From Desulforegula conservatrix Mb1Pa (lineage in GTDB: Bacteria > Desulfobacterota > Desulfobacteria > Desulfobacterales > Desulforegulaceae): a stretch of DNA of 39,465 bases. The stretch's first letter is position 1. Each line of letters begins with the position of its first letter. The translations under genes were made by a program, and so were the position numbers. The notes under the pieces were generated by a model. The model worked only from the letters and a program-made list of their open reading frames with translations, did not search any database and had not been told where the DNA came from. Of the stretch, positions 15,730 through 24,317 are shown piece by piece. Location: positions 1 to 39,465 of the forward strand of contig NZ_AUEY01000037.1 in assembly GCF_000426225.1 (NCBI RefSeq). The letters are read 5' to 3'.

Positions 15730-16665
15730 ATGGCTGACTCGAATATTAAAGACTTTCTTGATTTTCTTAAAAGTGAAAAGTCTTTTTCTGAAAACACATT
15801 CAGAGCATACAAAAGCGATCTTAACGAATTCATTGCTTTTGTTTGTCCTGTAAGTGATGAAATAAAAGAAGAAGAAAATGATGATTTGTTGTTAATAAGG
15901 AAGGTTAGTAGTGTAACTGCCCTTGAAATCAGGTCATACTTGGGGCATCTTTCAAAGAAAAAACTTAAAAAGACCTCGGTATCCAGAAAGCTTTCGACAA
16001 TCAGGTCTTTTTTTCATTTTTTTGTCAAAAAAGGCATCATAGAAGATGATCCCACAGCCTATATCAGCAGTCCGAAAACGGAAAAGACCATACCCAAATA
16101 CCTGACAGTTGACGATGCTTTCCGGGTTCTTGATTCAATTTGTGATGAAACGCTGAAAGGCTTAAGAAACAGGGCTGTTTTTGAAACAATTTATTCGTCA
16201 GGGCTCAGAGTATCAGAGGCTGCGGGTCTCAATTCTGAGAATATCGATTTTGATTCGAGGCTGATAAAGGTCATGGGCAAGGGATCTGTCGAAAGAATAA
16301 TTCCGGTCGGTCAGAAGGCACTTGACGCCATTAATAAATATCGAGAAGCATTGTGCTTAGCATTTGATACAGAAAAAAGAAAAGATGGAACTCCGCTTTT
16401 TCTTAATCTTCGTGGAGGAAGGATCACCACAAGATCAATCGCAAGGATACTTGATCAGATAATGATGGAATGCGGTCTTCTGTTTAAAATATCACCACAC
16501 TCATTGCGTCACTCCTTTGCGACTCACCTCCTTGATTCAGGTGCTGATTTAAGGGCTGTTCAGGAACTTCTTGGGCATAAGAGTCTGTCTACAACCCAGA
16601 AGTATACCCATGTTACTCTGGACAGACTGATGGAGGCATATGATAAGGCGCACCCTCGGAAATAA
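15730..16665 (+). CDS. xerC: Tyrosine recombinase XerC
   Basis: The 311-residue recombinase has an N-terminal SAM-like core-binding domain (about 6-112) and a catalytic domain with all six residues visible: R160 (SSGLRVSEAAGL), K184 (MGKGSVER), H257 and R260 (HSLRHSFATHL), H283 (LLGHKSLSTT) and nucleophile Y292 (YTHV). It resolves chromosome dimers at dif together with a partner during division. The position directly before hslV-hslU is a conserved arrangement in many bacteria and supports XerC rather than a phage integrase. An acidic insertion (about 42-55, IKEEENDD) lies in the N-terminal domain. The start is six bases after the preceding stop, with a weak ribosome site. Confidence 0.93.
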   Translation: MADSNIKDFLDFLKSEKSFSENTFRAYKSDLNEFIAFVCPVSDEIKEEENDDLLLIRKVSSVTALEIRSYLGHLSKKKLKKTSVSRKLSTIRSFFHFFVKKGIIEDDPTAYISSPKTEKTIPKYLTVDDAFRVLDSICDETLKGLRNRAVFETIYSSGLRVSEAAGLNSENIDFDSRLIKVMGKGSVERIIPVGQKALDAINKYREALCLAFDTEKRKDGTPLFLNLRGGRITTRSIARILDQIMMECGLLFKISPHSLRHSFATHLLDSGADLRAVQELLGHKSLSTTQKYTHVTLDRLMEAYDKAHPRK

Positions 16666-16705
16666 TTACATAATGGGAAACCGTTTTTAACTGGAGCACA
16701 TATTA

Positions 16706-17242
16706 ATGAAAGAATCATTCCACGGAACAACAATACTTGCTGTCATGAGAAATGGGCGTCTTGCTGTAGCAGGTGACGGCCAGGTGACTCTTGGTGACAG
16801 CATAATAAAGCACGGAGCCAGGAAGGTAAGGCGCATATACGACGGTAAAATAATCGTTGGCTTTGCGGGCTCCACAGCAGATGCAATGACGCTGTCTTCA
16901 AGACTTGAGGCAAAACTTGAACAGTACGGCGGAAATCTGACCAGAAGTGCTGTTGAGCTTGCCAAGGAATGGCGGACAGATAAATATATGAGACGGCTTG
17001 AAGCAATGATGATAGCTGCTGAAAAAGACAAAATGCTGCTTTTATCAGGAAATGGAGATGTAATAGAACCTGATGGCGGAGTTCTATCCATAGGTTCTGG
17101 CGCTCAATCTGCAAGATCAGCCGCAGAAGCCCTTTTCAGGCATACGGATATGGACGCAAGGAGCATTGTGGAAGCATCTATGGAAATAGCCGGCTCAATA
17201 TGTATTTACACAAATAACTCTGTCACTGTTGAGGAGTTCTGA
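16706..17242 (+). CDS. hslV: ATP-dependent protease subunit HslV (ClpQ)
   Basis: HslV is the peptidase of the HslUV (ClpYQ) cytosolic protease and resembles proteasome beta subunits. The 178 residues show [36 protein letters not shown] and [14 protein letters not shown]. The nucleophile is expected to be T8 of HGTT, which requires removal of a seven-residue prosequence (MKESFHG) rather than only the start Met. A GGAG site precedes ATG. The hslU start lies four bases beyond the stop, and the hslU ribosome site is inside the end of hslV. Confidence 0.97.
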   Translation: MKESFHGTTILAVMRNGRLAVAGDGQVTLGDSIIKHGARKVRRIYDGKIIVGFAGSTADAMTLSSRLEAKLEQYGGNLTRSAVELAKEWRTDKYMRRLEAMMIAAEKDKMLLLSGNGDVIEPDGGVLSIGSGAQSARSAAEALFRHTDMDARSIVEASMEIAGSICIYTNNSVTVEEF

Positions 17243-17246
17243 TTAT

Positions 17247-18626
17247 ATGACTGATTTAAAACCCATAGAAATTGTTAGTGAACTTGATAAATACATAATA
17301 GGGCAGTCGAACGCCAAAAAGTCTGTTTCCATAGCACTCAGGAACAGATGGCGCAGAAAACAGGTGCCCGAAGATCTTAAGGATGAAATTGCTCCTAAGA
17401 ACATCATACTCATCGGTCCAACCGGAGTAGGGAAAACCGAAATAGCAAGGCGTCTTGCGAAACTAACAGGCTCACCATTCATAAAAGTAGAGGCTTCCAA
17501 ATTTACAGAAGTCGGTTATGTAGGGCGAGACGTGGAATCTATGGTCAGGGATCTCCTGGAGCTTACCATTAGTCAGGTAAAGGCATCAGAGCAGGAATCC
17601 ATGAGAGATAAGGCCAAGGTAATTGCAGAAGAAAAAATTCTTGATCTCATGCTTCCCAAATCAGGTAGCAAACCAGGTTTTGGTGAAGACGGTCAGAAAG
17701 AGGCACAGCTTGAAATTGTAGGAGAGAATTCAGGCCCTGAAACTGTTTCCACAAGGGAAAAACTCCGCAGAATGCTCAGGGAAGGCAAGCTTGACAGCAG
17801 ATATGTCGATCTTGAAACCCAGGATAAATCCACGCCTTTCATAGAGATTTTTTCAGGAACAGGCATGGAGGATTTAGGTTCCAATTTTAAGGAAATGCTG
17901 GGCGGAATGCTTCCTAAGAATACCAGAAGAAGAAAAATGAAAGTTCCAGAAGCTCTTGAAATTCTGACCAATGATGAAGCCCAGGGGCTTATTGATATGG
18001 AAAAGGTTGTAAAGGCAGCCATTCATACAGTCGAGAATTCAGGGATTATTTTTCTTGACGAGATTGACAAGATCGCTTCAAGAAGTGGAGGGACAACAGG
18101 CCCGGATGTATCAAGGGAAGGCGTACAAAGGGATCTTCTGCCGATTGTTGAAGGTACGACTGTCAGTACAAAGTATGGCGCAGTTAAAACTGATCATATT
18201 CTTTTTATCGCTGCCGGTGCCTTTCATGTTTCCAAGCCTTCGGATCTTATTCCTGAGCTCCAGGGACGATTTCCGATAAGGGTTGAGCTTGAGAGTCTTT
18301 CGAGGGATGATTTTGTTAAAATTCTCACCCAGCCGAAAAATGCGCTTATTCTTCAATACACATCTCTCCTTGCCACAGAAAATATTGAACTTGTCTTTAC
18401 TGAAGGGGCAATATCAGAGATTGCAAGGATAGCTGAAACGGTAAACGCCAGAACTGAAAATATAGGTGCCAGAAGGCTTCATACCATTCTTGAGAAGCTT
18501 TTAGAGGATATTTTATTCGAAGCGCCTGATATTGATAATAAAAAGGTTGTCATTGACACAGATTTTGTTATTGCAAAGCTCGAATCCATAAGTGTCAATG
18601 AGGATTTGAGCAGATTTATTCTATGA
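17247..18626 (+). CDS. hslU: ATP-dependent protease ATPase subunit HslU (ClpY)
   Basis: HslU is the AAA+ unfoldase that feeds substrates to HslV. The 459-residue protein has the IIGQ start region, Walker [15 protein letters not shown] (K63), pore loop GYVG (90-93), an inserted I domain (about 105-235) and Walker [12 protein letters not shown] (D271, E272). A sensor-2 region [15 protein letters not shown] is followed by the C-terminal tail LSRFIL that docks into HslV. The frame is open back to a TTG at 17229, but ATG 17247 lies 10 bases after GAGGAG and gives the standard N-terminus MTDLKP. Confidence 0.97.
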   Translation: MTDLKPIEIVSELDKYIIGQSNAKKSVSIALRNRWRRKQVPEDLKDEIAPKNIILIGPTGVGKTEIARRLAKLTGSPFIKVEASKFTEVGYVGRDVESMVRDLLELTISQVKASEQESMRDKAKVIAEEKILDLMLPKSGSKPGFGEDGQKEAQLEIVGENSGPETVSTREKLRRMLREGKLDSRYVDLETQDKSTPFIEIFSGTGMEDLGSNFKEMLGGMLPKNTRRRKMKVPEALEILTNDEAQGLIDMEKVVKAAIHTVENSGIIFLDEIDKIASRSGGTTGPDVSREGVQRDLLPIVEGTTVSTKYGAVKTDHILFIAAGAFHVSKPSDLIPELQGRFPIRVELESLSRDDFVKILTQPKNALILQYTSLLATENIELVFTEGAISEIARIAETVNARTENIGARRLHTILEKLLEDILFEAPDIDNKKVVIDTDFVIAKLESISVNEDLSRFIL

Positions 18627-18639
18627 TACAGGTGAAGGC

Positions 18640-18972
18640 ATGTGGCAGAAAAAGGCAGATGTGGCTGTTACGGTCTGTGATCGTGATGGTTATATAATTG
18701 AAATGAACGAGGCATCATGTCGCATGTTTGAAAAGAGCGGTGGCGCCGGGCTGATGGGAAAGAACCTTCTGGACTGTCATCCTGGCAGTTCAAGACAGAA
18801 GCTCGAAAACATGCTCAAAACCAGAGAAAAAAATTGCTATACAATTGAAAAAAACGGAATCAGGAAACTGATTTATCAGATTCCGTGGTTTGATGAAAAA
18901 GGGGAGTATCAGGGATTTGCCGAAATGGTAATGGAACTTCCGAAAGATATGCCCCATTTTGTCAGAAAATAA
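18640..18972 (+). CDS. Small stand-alone PAS-domain protein
   Basis: The 110-residue protein is one PAS fold with little else. AVTVCDRDGYIIEMNEASCR is the typical first strands and helix, then MGKNLLDCHPGSSRQKLENM and IPWFDEKGEYQGFAEMV. The LLDCHP segment followed by a Y.G beta strand recalls the PAS-like domain of DUF438-type proteins. There is no output domain, so it may sense a ligand or redox state and act through a partner. AGGTGAAGG precedes the ATG and the gene starts 13 bases after hslU, so it probably belongs to that transcript. Function unknown. Confidence 0.7.
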   Translation: MWQKKADVAVTVCDRDGYIIEMNEASCRMFEKSGGAGLMGKNLLDCHPGSSRQKLENMLKTREKNCYTIEKNGIRKLIYQIPWFDEKGEYQGFAEMVMELPKDMPHFVRK

Positions 18973-19077
18973 ATGAAATTATTTGTGATATTTTAGTGTA
19001 TTTTGCTGCATCTATAAGAATTTTGAGGAGGCAGATAAAAGGCCGGATATTACAAATGAAATATACGGGAAAAAGTT

Positions 19078-19950
19078 ATGGACATCAATGTTGCTGATAT
19101 TCTAATCGAAGCATTGCCTTATATAAGAAAATTTACTGGAATGACCATTGTTGTCAAATATGGCGGTCACGCAATGGTTGATGAGCAACTTAAGGAAGAT
19201 TTTGCAAGGGACATAACCCTTCTGAAATTCATAGGACTTAACCCTGTCGTTGTTCACGGCGGAGGTCCGCAGATCAATTCCATGCTCGATACCATGGGCA
19301 TTGAAACAAGATTTGTGAGAGGGATGCGCTATACCTGTGAGAAGACAATGGATGTGGTTGAGATGGTTCTTGGCGGCAAGGTCAATAAATCTATTGTAGC
19401 CCAGATGAACCAGCACGGCGGGAAAGCTGTAGGGTTAACTGGCAAGGACGGTGGGCTTATTTTTGCTAAAAAAATGCAGATTATAAACCACAACGAAGCT
19501 GATCAGCCTGAGATAATAGATCCTGGTCTTGTCGGCGAGGTTGTAAGCGTTGATCCCCATCTCATAAACAGTCTATCATCCCAGGGATTCATTCCTGTAA
19601 TAGCTCCTGTTGGCGCAGGGGAAAATGGAGAGACATACAATATCAACGCAGATGTTGTTGCATCCAAGATCGCATCGGCACTCGGCGCAGGAAGGCTTAT
19701 TCTTCTTACTGATGTCGACGGTGTAAAAGGCGCTGATGGGAATCTTATTTCTTCAATAAAAACAGATGAGATTGTCAGGATGATTGAAACCGGAGTGATC
19801 AAGGGCGGCATGATTCCAAAGGTTGAGTTTGCGCTTAACGCTGTTCGTGAAGGCGTCGGCAAGGTGCATATAATAAACGGAGCAAGAAGACATACAGTGC
19901 TTCTTGAGCTTTTTACGGATCATGGTATTGGCACAGAGGTAACATTATAA
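19078..19950 (+). CDS. argB: N-acetylglutamate kinase
   Basis: ArgB phosphorylates N-acetylglutamate, the second step of arginine synthesis. The 290 residues show [59 protein letters not shown] and [17 protein letters not shown]. An extra N-terminal helix before the first strand ([13 protein letters not shown]) is of the type found in arginine-inhibited hexameric enzymes, so feedback inhibition is likely (inference). Upstream in frame the codons run quickly into a stop, so the ATG at 19078 is well fixed. It has only a weak GGGA ribosome site although a stronger GAGGAGG lies unused about 50 bases upstream. It is the first gene of the arginine cluster. Confidence 0.97.
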   Translation: MDINVADILIEALPYIRKFTGMTIVVKYGGHAMVDEQLKEDFARDITLLKFIGLNPVVVHGGGPQINSMLDTMGIETRFVRGMRYTCEKTMDVVEMVLGGKVNKSIVAQMNQHGGKAVGLTGKDGGLIFAKKMQIINHNEADQPEIIDPGLVGEVVSVDPHLINSLSSQGFIPVIAPVGAGENGETYNINADVVASKIASALGAGRLILLTDVDGVKGADGNLISSIKTDEIVRMIETGVIKGGMIPKVEFALNAVREGVGKVHIINGARRHTVLLELFTDHGIGTEVTL

Positions 19951-20079
19951 TTCTATTCCGCATTCAAGCCCTAAGCAATTCATGGCAAGGGTTGGCATCG
20001 TAGTCGGCTCCTCGACGTACAGAGGGCGTACGCCTGCGTAGCCCTTGTTATCATCTTGAATGCGAAATGGAATAAGAAT
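19950..20079. repeat. Hairpin-bounded intergenic element between argB and argD
   Basis: The outer arms ATTCTATTCCGCATTCAAG (19950-19968) and CTTGAATGCG plus ATGGAATAAGAAT (20055-20079) are imperfect inverted repeats. Inside is a GC-rich segment with TCGGCTCCTCGACGTACAG and GCGTACGCCTGCG. An inner pairing AAGGGTT with AGCCCTT is also possible. It has no coding frame and differs in composition from the flanking genes. It could be a small MITE-like element or a structured RNA. Confidence 0.55.
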
Positions 20080-20110
20080 AACTATTCAGCCTTCGCATTT
20101 TGGAAAAAAT

Positions 20111-20160
20111 GAAGAGTTTTTTGCGGAGCTTTTTTACAAAAAAGCGACCCGCCGGAGGCA
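20111..20160 (+). repeat. Dispersed core repeat copy upstream of argD
   Basis: The copy contains AGTTTTTTGCGGAGC, TTTTTTACAAAAAAGCGACC and CGCCGGAGGCA. It is nearly identical to 22810-22856 and lies 35 bases before the argD start. It is in frame with argD, so automatic callers would extend the protein through it. Confidence 0.85.
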
Positions 20161-20194
20161 AGGGCTGATAGATTACAAAATATATGGAAATAAA

Positions 20195-21385
20195 ATGAAC
20201 GATATAATCAAAAAGTCGGATTCTGTAATATTTCAGACTTACGCGCGTTTTCCGATTGTTCTTGAAAAGGGTAAGGGATGCCGTGTCTGGGATACTGATG
20301 GCAAGGAATATATAGATTTTGTGGCAGGAGTTGCAGTTGTAAATCTTGGGCATTGTCATCCTGGAATAACAAATGCGATCAAGGAACAGGCTGAAAAACT
20401 TTTCCATGTTTCCAATCTTTATTACACTGTTCCGCAGACAGAGCTTGCCGAATGGCTTGTAGAACGCAGCTTTGCCGACCGTGTGTTTTTCTGTAACAGC
20501 GGCGCTGAGGCAAATGAAGCTGCAATTAAACTTAGCCGCAAATATTTCTCTGAAAAAGGAGAAAAGGGCAGGTATACGATCCTGACAATGACCCAGTCTT
20601 TTCATGGACGAACAATGGGAGCAATGTCAGCGACAGGACAGGACAAGATAAAGTATGGATTTGATCCCATGCTTGAAGGCTTTGATTTTGTACCGTTCAA
20701 TGATATCGATGCTCTTTCCGCCAAGATGAGCGACAAGGTTTGTGCCGTCATGCTTGAACCTGTTCAGGGCGAAGGCGGAATAGTCTGTGCCGAGAAGGGC
20801 TTTCTTAAATCTGTGCGTGAGCTTTGCGACAAGCATGGCGCACTTCTTATTTATGATGAAATCCAGACAGGCATGGGCAGAACAGGTAAACTTTTTTGCC
20901 ATGACTATGATAATGTAGCTCCTGATATAATGACACTCGCCAAGGGGCTTGGGAATGGGCTTCCAATAGGCGCTATGCTTGCGACTGAAAAAGTTGGATC
21001 TGCTTTCAAAGCAGGGGCGCATGGATCGACATTCGGCGGAACGCCTTTTATAACTGCTGCGGCTCTCGAAGCTTCAAGAATAATTGAGAAGGAAAGCATA
21101 CTTGATAAATGCGTTGCCGCAGGTTCTTATTTCAGGTCAAAGCTTGACGGGCTGAAGAAAAAACATGATGTGATCGTGGATGTACGCGGAATCGGGCTTC
21201 TTCTCGGTGTTAAACTCAAAATTGAGGGGGCCCAGATTGTCAAGAAATGCATGGAAAAAGGTTTTCTTATCAATTGCGTTCAAAACGATACTTTAAGGTT
21301 CATTCCTCCTCTTGTTATTTCAAATGAGGAAATTAACCTTCTTATAAATTGTCTTGATGAAATACTGGCCGGTTTGTCAGCTTAA
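20195..21385 (+). CDS. argD: Acetylornithine aminotransferase
   Basis: ArgD is a PLP enzyme that makes N-acetylornithine from the semialdehyde and glutamate. From the ATG at 20195 it has 396 residues, the family norm. Motifs are TYARFPIVLEKGKGCRVWD, FCNSGAEANEAAIKLSRKY, FHGRTMGAMSATGQDKI, LLIYDEIQTGMGRTGK, the PLP lysine in MTLAKGLGNGLPIGAM, and GSTFGGTPF. The frame is open 45 codons farther upstream, but that part encodes the dispersed repeat and lacks homology. GGAAAT lies just before the chosen ATG. It may also serve lysine synthesis as succinyl-diaminopimelate aminotransferase, as in E. coli. Confidence 0.95.
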   Translation: MNDIIKKSDSVIFQTYARFPIVLEKGKGCRVWDTDGKEYIDFVAGVAVVNLGHCHPGITNAIKEQAEKLFHVSNLYYTVPQTELAEWLVERSFADRVFFCNSGAEANEAAIKLSRKYFSEKGEKGRYTILTMTQSFHGRTMGAMSATGQDKIKYGFDPMLEGFDFVPFNDIDALSAKMSDKVCAVMLEPVQGEGGIVCAEKGFLKSVRELCDKHGALLIYDEIQTGMGRTGKLFCHDYDNVAPDIMTLAKGLGNGLPIGAMLATEKVGSAFKAGAHGSTFGGTPFITAAALEASRIIEKESILDKCVAAGSYFRSKLDGLKKKHDVIVDVRGIGLLLGVKLKIEGAQIVKKCMEKGFLINCVQNDTLRFIPPLVISNEEINLLINCLDEILAGLSA

Positions 21386-21422
21386 ATAAAATTGTTTTGC
21401 ATTGGAAACGAAAGGTGATGTT

Positions 21423-22337
21423 TTGAAAAAGGATCTTTTAAAACTGATTGATCTTACGGAAGAAGATTTCGGGCTGTTCTTTGACAGGGCGCTTGAGCTT
21501 AAAAGAAGGTATAAAAAAGGCATAATAGACAGACCCATGATAGGCAAGACAATGGGCATGATCTTTGACAAGCCTTCGACACGAACCAGGATTTCATTTG
21601 AAGCAGGTTTTGCTCAGCTGGGCGGAACTCCTATTTTTCTTAACACCGCCGACACCCAGATGGGCAGAAGCGAGCCTATCAAGGACACCGCAAGGGTAAT
21701 GTCCAGATATCTTGATGCAATAGTCATAAGGACATTTTCCCAGGCCCTTATCGAGGAATTTGCAAAAGAGGCTTCAATACCGGTTGTTAACGCACTCAGC
21801 GACGATTACCATCCATGCCAGATTTTGAGTGATCTTCTGACTGTTATCGAATGCAAGGGCGGATGCAAAGGGCTTAAATACGCATGGGTAGGTGATGGCA
21901 ATAATGTCGCACACTCATGGATTAATGCTGCGGCTGTTCTTGGGCTTGATCTTGTACTTGCATGTCCTGAGGGCTATTTCCCGAACAAGACCATACTTGA
22001 CAGGGCTCTTTCCACAGGCAAAGGCAGTATCAGGATAGTAACTGATCCCAAAGAAGCGGTAAGAGATGCAGATGTAATATATACGGATGTCTGGGCAAGC
22101 ATGGGAATGGAAAAGGAACAGGAAAAACGCCTTAAGGCTTTTGCCGGATATCTTGTGGACAAGAAGCTTGTGGATCTTGCCAAAAAAGATGCGATTGTCA
22201 TGCATTGCCTTCCTGCCCACAGAGGCGAGGAAATTTCAGATGAAGTAATGGAGGGCCCTAACTCAGTGCTCTGGGATCAGGCTGAAAACAAGATGCATAT
22301 GCACAAGGCTATTATGGATGTCCTGATAAATAGGTAA
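21423..22337 (+). CDS. argF: Ornithine carbamoyltransferase
   Basis: ArgF makes citrulline from ornithine and carbamoyl phosphate. The protein has 304 residues with the carbamoyl-phosphate site DKPSTRTRISFEAGF, HPCQILSDLL, the ornithine-side motif DVWASMGME and MHCLPAHRGEEI. Two TTG codons are candidate starts: 21402, and 21423 which follows AAAGGTGA at a good distance and gives the normal N-terminus MKKDLLKLIDLT; the second is chosen. No in-frame ATG is available near the start. The last 24 codons are repeated downstream as part of a tandem duplication. The start lies 37 bases after argD, likely the same transcript. Confidence 0.96.
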   Translation: MKKDLLKLIDLTEEDFGLFFDRALELKRRYKKGIIDRPMIGKTMGMIFDKPSTRTRISFEAGFAQLGGTPIFLNTADTQMGRSEPIKDTARVMSRYLDAIVIRTFSQALIEEFAKEASIPVVNALSDDYHPCQILSDLLTVIECKGGCKGLKYAWVGDGNNVAHSWINAAAVLGLDLVLACPEGYFPNKTILDRALSTGKGSIRIVTDPKEAVRDADVIYTDVWASMGMEKEQEKRLKAFAGYLVDKKLVDLAKKDAIVMHCLPAHRGEEISDEVMEGPNSVLWDQAENKMHMHKAIMDVLINR

Positions 22338-22515
22338 AAACGTGGGGGATTTTTGAAAAAATTTCCCCTACCCCCTTAAACTTTCGTGTTTAGAGACGAT
22401 GATCCTTGAAATTTCTGAGGATCAAAAAAATGAGTTAATTTGCAAAATTATCAAAAACCCGACGCTTTTCAGCTATTTGTGTTTTTTTGATACTTTTGTA
22501 AGGTATTCAAAACAT

Positions 22516-22560
22516 GAAGTTTTTTGCGGAGCTTTTTTTCAAAAAAGCGACTCGCCGGAG
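22516..22560 (+). repeat. Dispersed core repeat, end of tandem unit 1
   Basis: GAAGTTTTTTGCGGAGC, T8, C, A6, GCGACTCGCCGGAG. The junction to tandem unit 2 falls within its last bases. Confidence 0.85.
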
Positions 22561-22631
22561 TGCTCTGGGATCAGGCTGAAAACAAGATGCATATGCATAA
22601 GGCTATTATGGATGTGCTGATAAATAGGTAA
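22561..22631 (+). pseudogene. Duplicated remnant of the argF 3' end
   Basis: A copy of the last 24 codons of argF including the TAG/TAA region (encoding the tail VLWDQAENKMHMHKAIMDVL) sits 290 bases downstream of the real gene end. Only two bases differ within the codons (CAC to CAT and GTC to GTG) and both are synonymous. It has no start signal in frame and is part of the tandem duplication. Confidence 0.85.
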
Positions 22632-22809
22632 AAAACGTGGGGGATTTTTGAAAAAATTCCCTATACCCCCTTAAACTTTCGTGTTTAGAGGCGATGATCC
22701 TTGAAACTACTTAGGATCAAAAAAATGAGTTAATTTCCAAAATCATCAAAAACTCGACGCTTTTCAGCTGTTTGTGTTTTTTGATACTTTTGTGAGTTAT
22801 TCAAAACAT

Positions 22810-22856
22810 GAAGTTTTTTGCGGAGCTTTTTTACAAAAAAGCGACCCGCCGGAGGC
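22810..22856 (+). repeat. Dispersed core repeat, end of tandem unit 2
   Basis: GAAGTTTTTTGCGGAGC, T6, AC, A6, GCGACCCGCCGGAGGCA; nearly identical to the copy upstream of argD. Confidence 0.87.
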
Positions 22857-22914
22857 AATTTTAGAATAAAGCATGATGGTTTGAACCGTGCTTAAACCAA
22901 TTATGAGGTGCAAA

Positions 22915-24114
22915 GTGTCTGATATAAAAAAAGTTGTTCTTGCCTATTCAGGCGGTCTTGATACGTCGGTTGTTCTTAAATGGCTCATTGAAACCTATGG
23001 TTGTGAGGTTATCACCTTTTCGGCAGACATAGGCCAGGAAGAAGAGCTTGATTTCATAAAACCCAAAGCTCTTAAAACAGGTGCTTCCAAGGTTTATGTG
23101 GATGATCTTACAGAAGAGTTTGTCCGTGATTATGTATTCCCCGCGTTCAGGGCAAACGCAATTTACGAGGGGCAGTACCTTCTTGGAACTTCCCTTGCAA
23201 GACCTCTTATAGCAAAGCGTCAGATGGAAATTGCCAAAATTGAAGGTGCTGATTCCGTAAGCCACGGCGCGACAGGAAAAGGAAACGATCAGGTAAGATT
23301 TGAGCTTACCTATTTTGCCTTTAATCCGAATATAAAAATAATCGCTCCCTGGAGAGAGTGGGATCTCAATTCACGAACATCCCTGATTGCCTTTGCTGAA
23401 AAACATGGTATTGAGGTTCCTGTAACAAGGGCAAAACCATACAGCACGGACAGAAATATTCTTCATATAAGCTATGAGGGCGGAGTTCTTGAAGATCCAT
23501 GGACTGCTGCTACAGATGATATGTATACTATGTCCGTTCCTCCTGAAAAAGCTCCTGATAAGGCGGAAATTATAGAAATAGGCTTTCTCGAGGGGAATCC
23601 GGTATCAATAGACGGAGAGGAACTCAGCCCAGCAAAGTTTCTCAAGAGGCTGAATACCATTGCAGGAAGAAACGGAATTGGCCGCATCGACCTTGTCGAA
23701 AACCGTTTTGTAGGTATGAAGTCAAGGGGAGTTTATGAAACGCCTGGCGGAACTGTTCTACGGCTTGCCCATCTTGCCATGGAATCGATAACGCTTGACA
23801 GGGAAGTCTGTCATATAAGAGATTCTCTGATCCCGAAATATGCCCAGCTTATATATAACGGTTTCTGGTTCTCCCCTGAGATGAAGATGCTACAGAATAT
23901 GATAGATGCTGCCCAGAAGCCAGTTTCAGGAGTTGTCAGGCTCAAGCTCTACAAAGGCAACTGTTATGTTCTTGGTAGAAAGGCCGAAAAATCACTCTAC
24001 AGCGAATCCTTTGCAACATTCGAAGGCGATTCCGTATACAGACAGAAGGACGCGGAAGGCTTTATTCGTCTGAATGCACTGAGGCTTAGAATCAGAAGCC
24101 TTATGGAAAAATAG
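22915..24114 (+). CDS. argG: Argininosuccinate synthase
   Basis: ArgG condenses citrulline and aspartate using ATP. The chosen GTG start (22915, preceded by GAGGTG) gives 399 residues starting [14 protein letters not shown], the standard length. Earlier GTG (22888) and ATG (22903) codons in frame would add up to nine residues. Motifs are [15 protein letters not shown] (ATP pyrophosphatase loop), [21 protein letters not shown]-equivalent [13 protein letters not shown], and YETPGGTVL. Its promoter, if separate, must lie in the tandem duplication upstream. Confidence 0.96.
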   Translation: MSDIKKVVLAYSGGLDTSVVLKWLIETYGCEVITFSADIGQEEELDFIKPKALKTGASKVYVDDLTEEFVRDYVFPAFRANAIYEGQYLLGTSLARPLIAKRQMEIAKIEGADSVSHGATGKGNDQVRFELTYFAFNPNIKIIAPWREWDLNSRTSLIAFAEKHGIEVPVTRAKPYSTDRNILHISYEGGVLEDPWTAATDDMYTMSVPPEKAPDKAEIIEIGFLEGNPVSIDGEELSPAKFLKRLNTIAGRNGIGRIDLVENRFVGMKSRGVYETPGGTVLRLAHLAMESITLDREVCHIRDSLIPKYAQLIYNGFWFSPEMKMLQNMIDAAQKPVSGVVRLKLYKGNCYVLGRKAEKSLYSESFATFEGDSVYRQKDAEGFIRLNALRLRIRSLMEK

Positions 24115-24125
24115 TCGGCTCATTT

Positions 24126-24208
24126 TAGGAGCTTATTTTTTAAAAAGCGACCAGCCAAAGACACTCGGTTTATTGTCGGATTACGAGCAAAGAACGCTCT
24201 AATCCGAC
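24126..24208. repeat. Truncated core repeat plus strong hairpin between argG and argH
   Basis: 24126-24160 is a shortened copy of the dispersed core (GGAGCTTATTTTTTAAAAAG). At 24175-24208 a strong hairpin follows: GTCGGATTA, one bulged C, GAGC, a 7-base loop, then GCTCTAATCCGAC. There is no T run after it, so it is not a standard terminator. The gap 24115-24317 has no gene. Confidence 0.7.
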
Positions 24209-24317
24209 CTACTCACTACTCACCGGTGTTTTTTTAAGGCCGATTGATCATAAAATGCATATAAACCTGTTTAAACAAACTTTAATTTGGCAAACTTTAC
24301 TTTGGGAATCTTGATAA

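Larger units (their letters stand above)
22265..22852 (+). repeat. 294-bp tandem duplication spanning the end of argF
   Basis: Unit 1 is 22265-22558 and unit 2 is 22559-22852, both 294 bp and roughly 93% identical by eye. Each unit holds the last 24 codons of argF, a GGGGGATTTTTGAAAAAA hairpin region, the stem GATCCT/AGGATC with differing loops, and a dispersed core repeat at its end. In unit 2 the argF tail is a detached remnant without start or body. It fills the gap between argF and argG. Confidence 0.93.

Noticed and set aside
22401-22423. GATCCT/AGGATC hairpin followed by A residues as argF terminator
   Set aside because: The tract after the stem is A on the plus strand, and on the minus strand the T run precedes the hairpin, so it does not fit an intrinsic terminator in either direction.
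22399-22620. 73-residue frame between argF and argG
   Set aside because: It reads through the tandem duplication, the core repeat and an out-of-frame argF remnant; no domain or ribosome site supports it.
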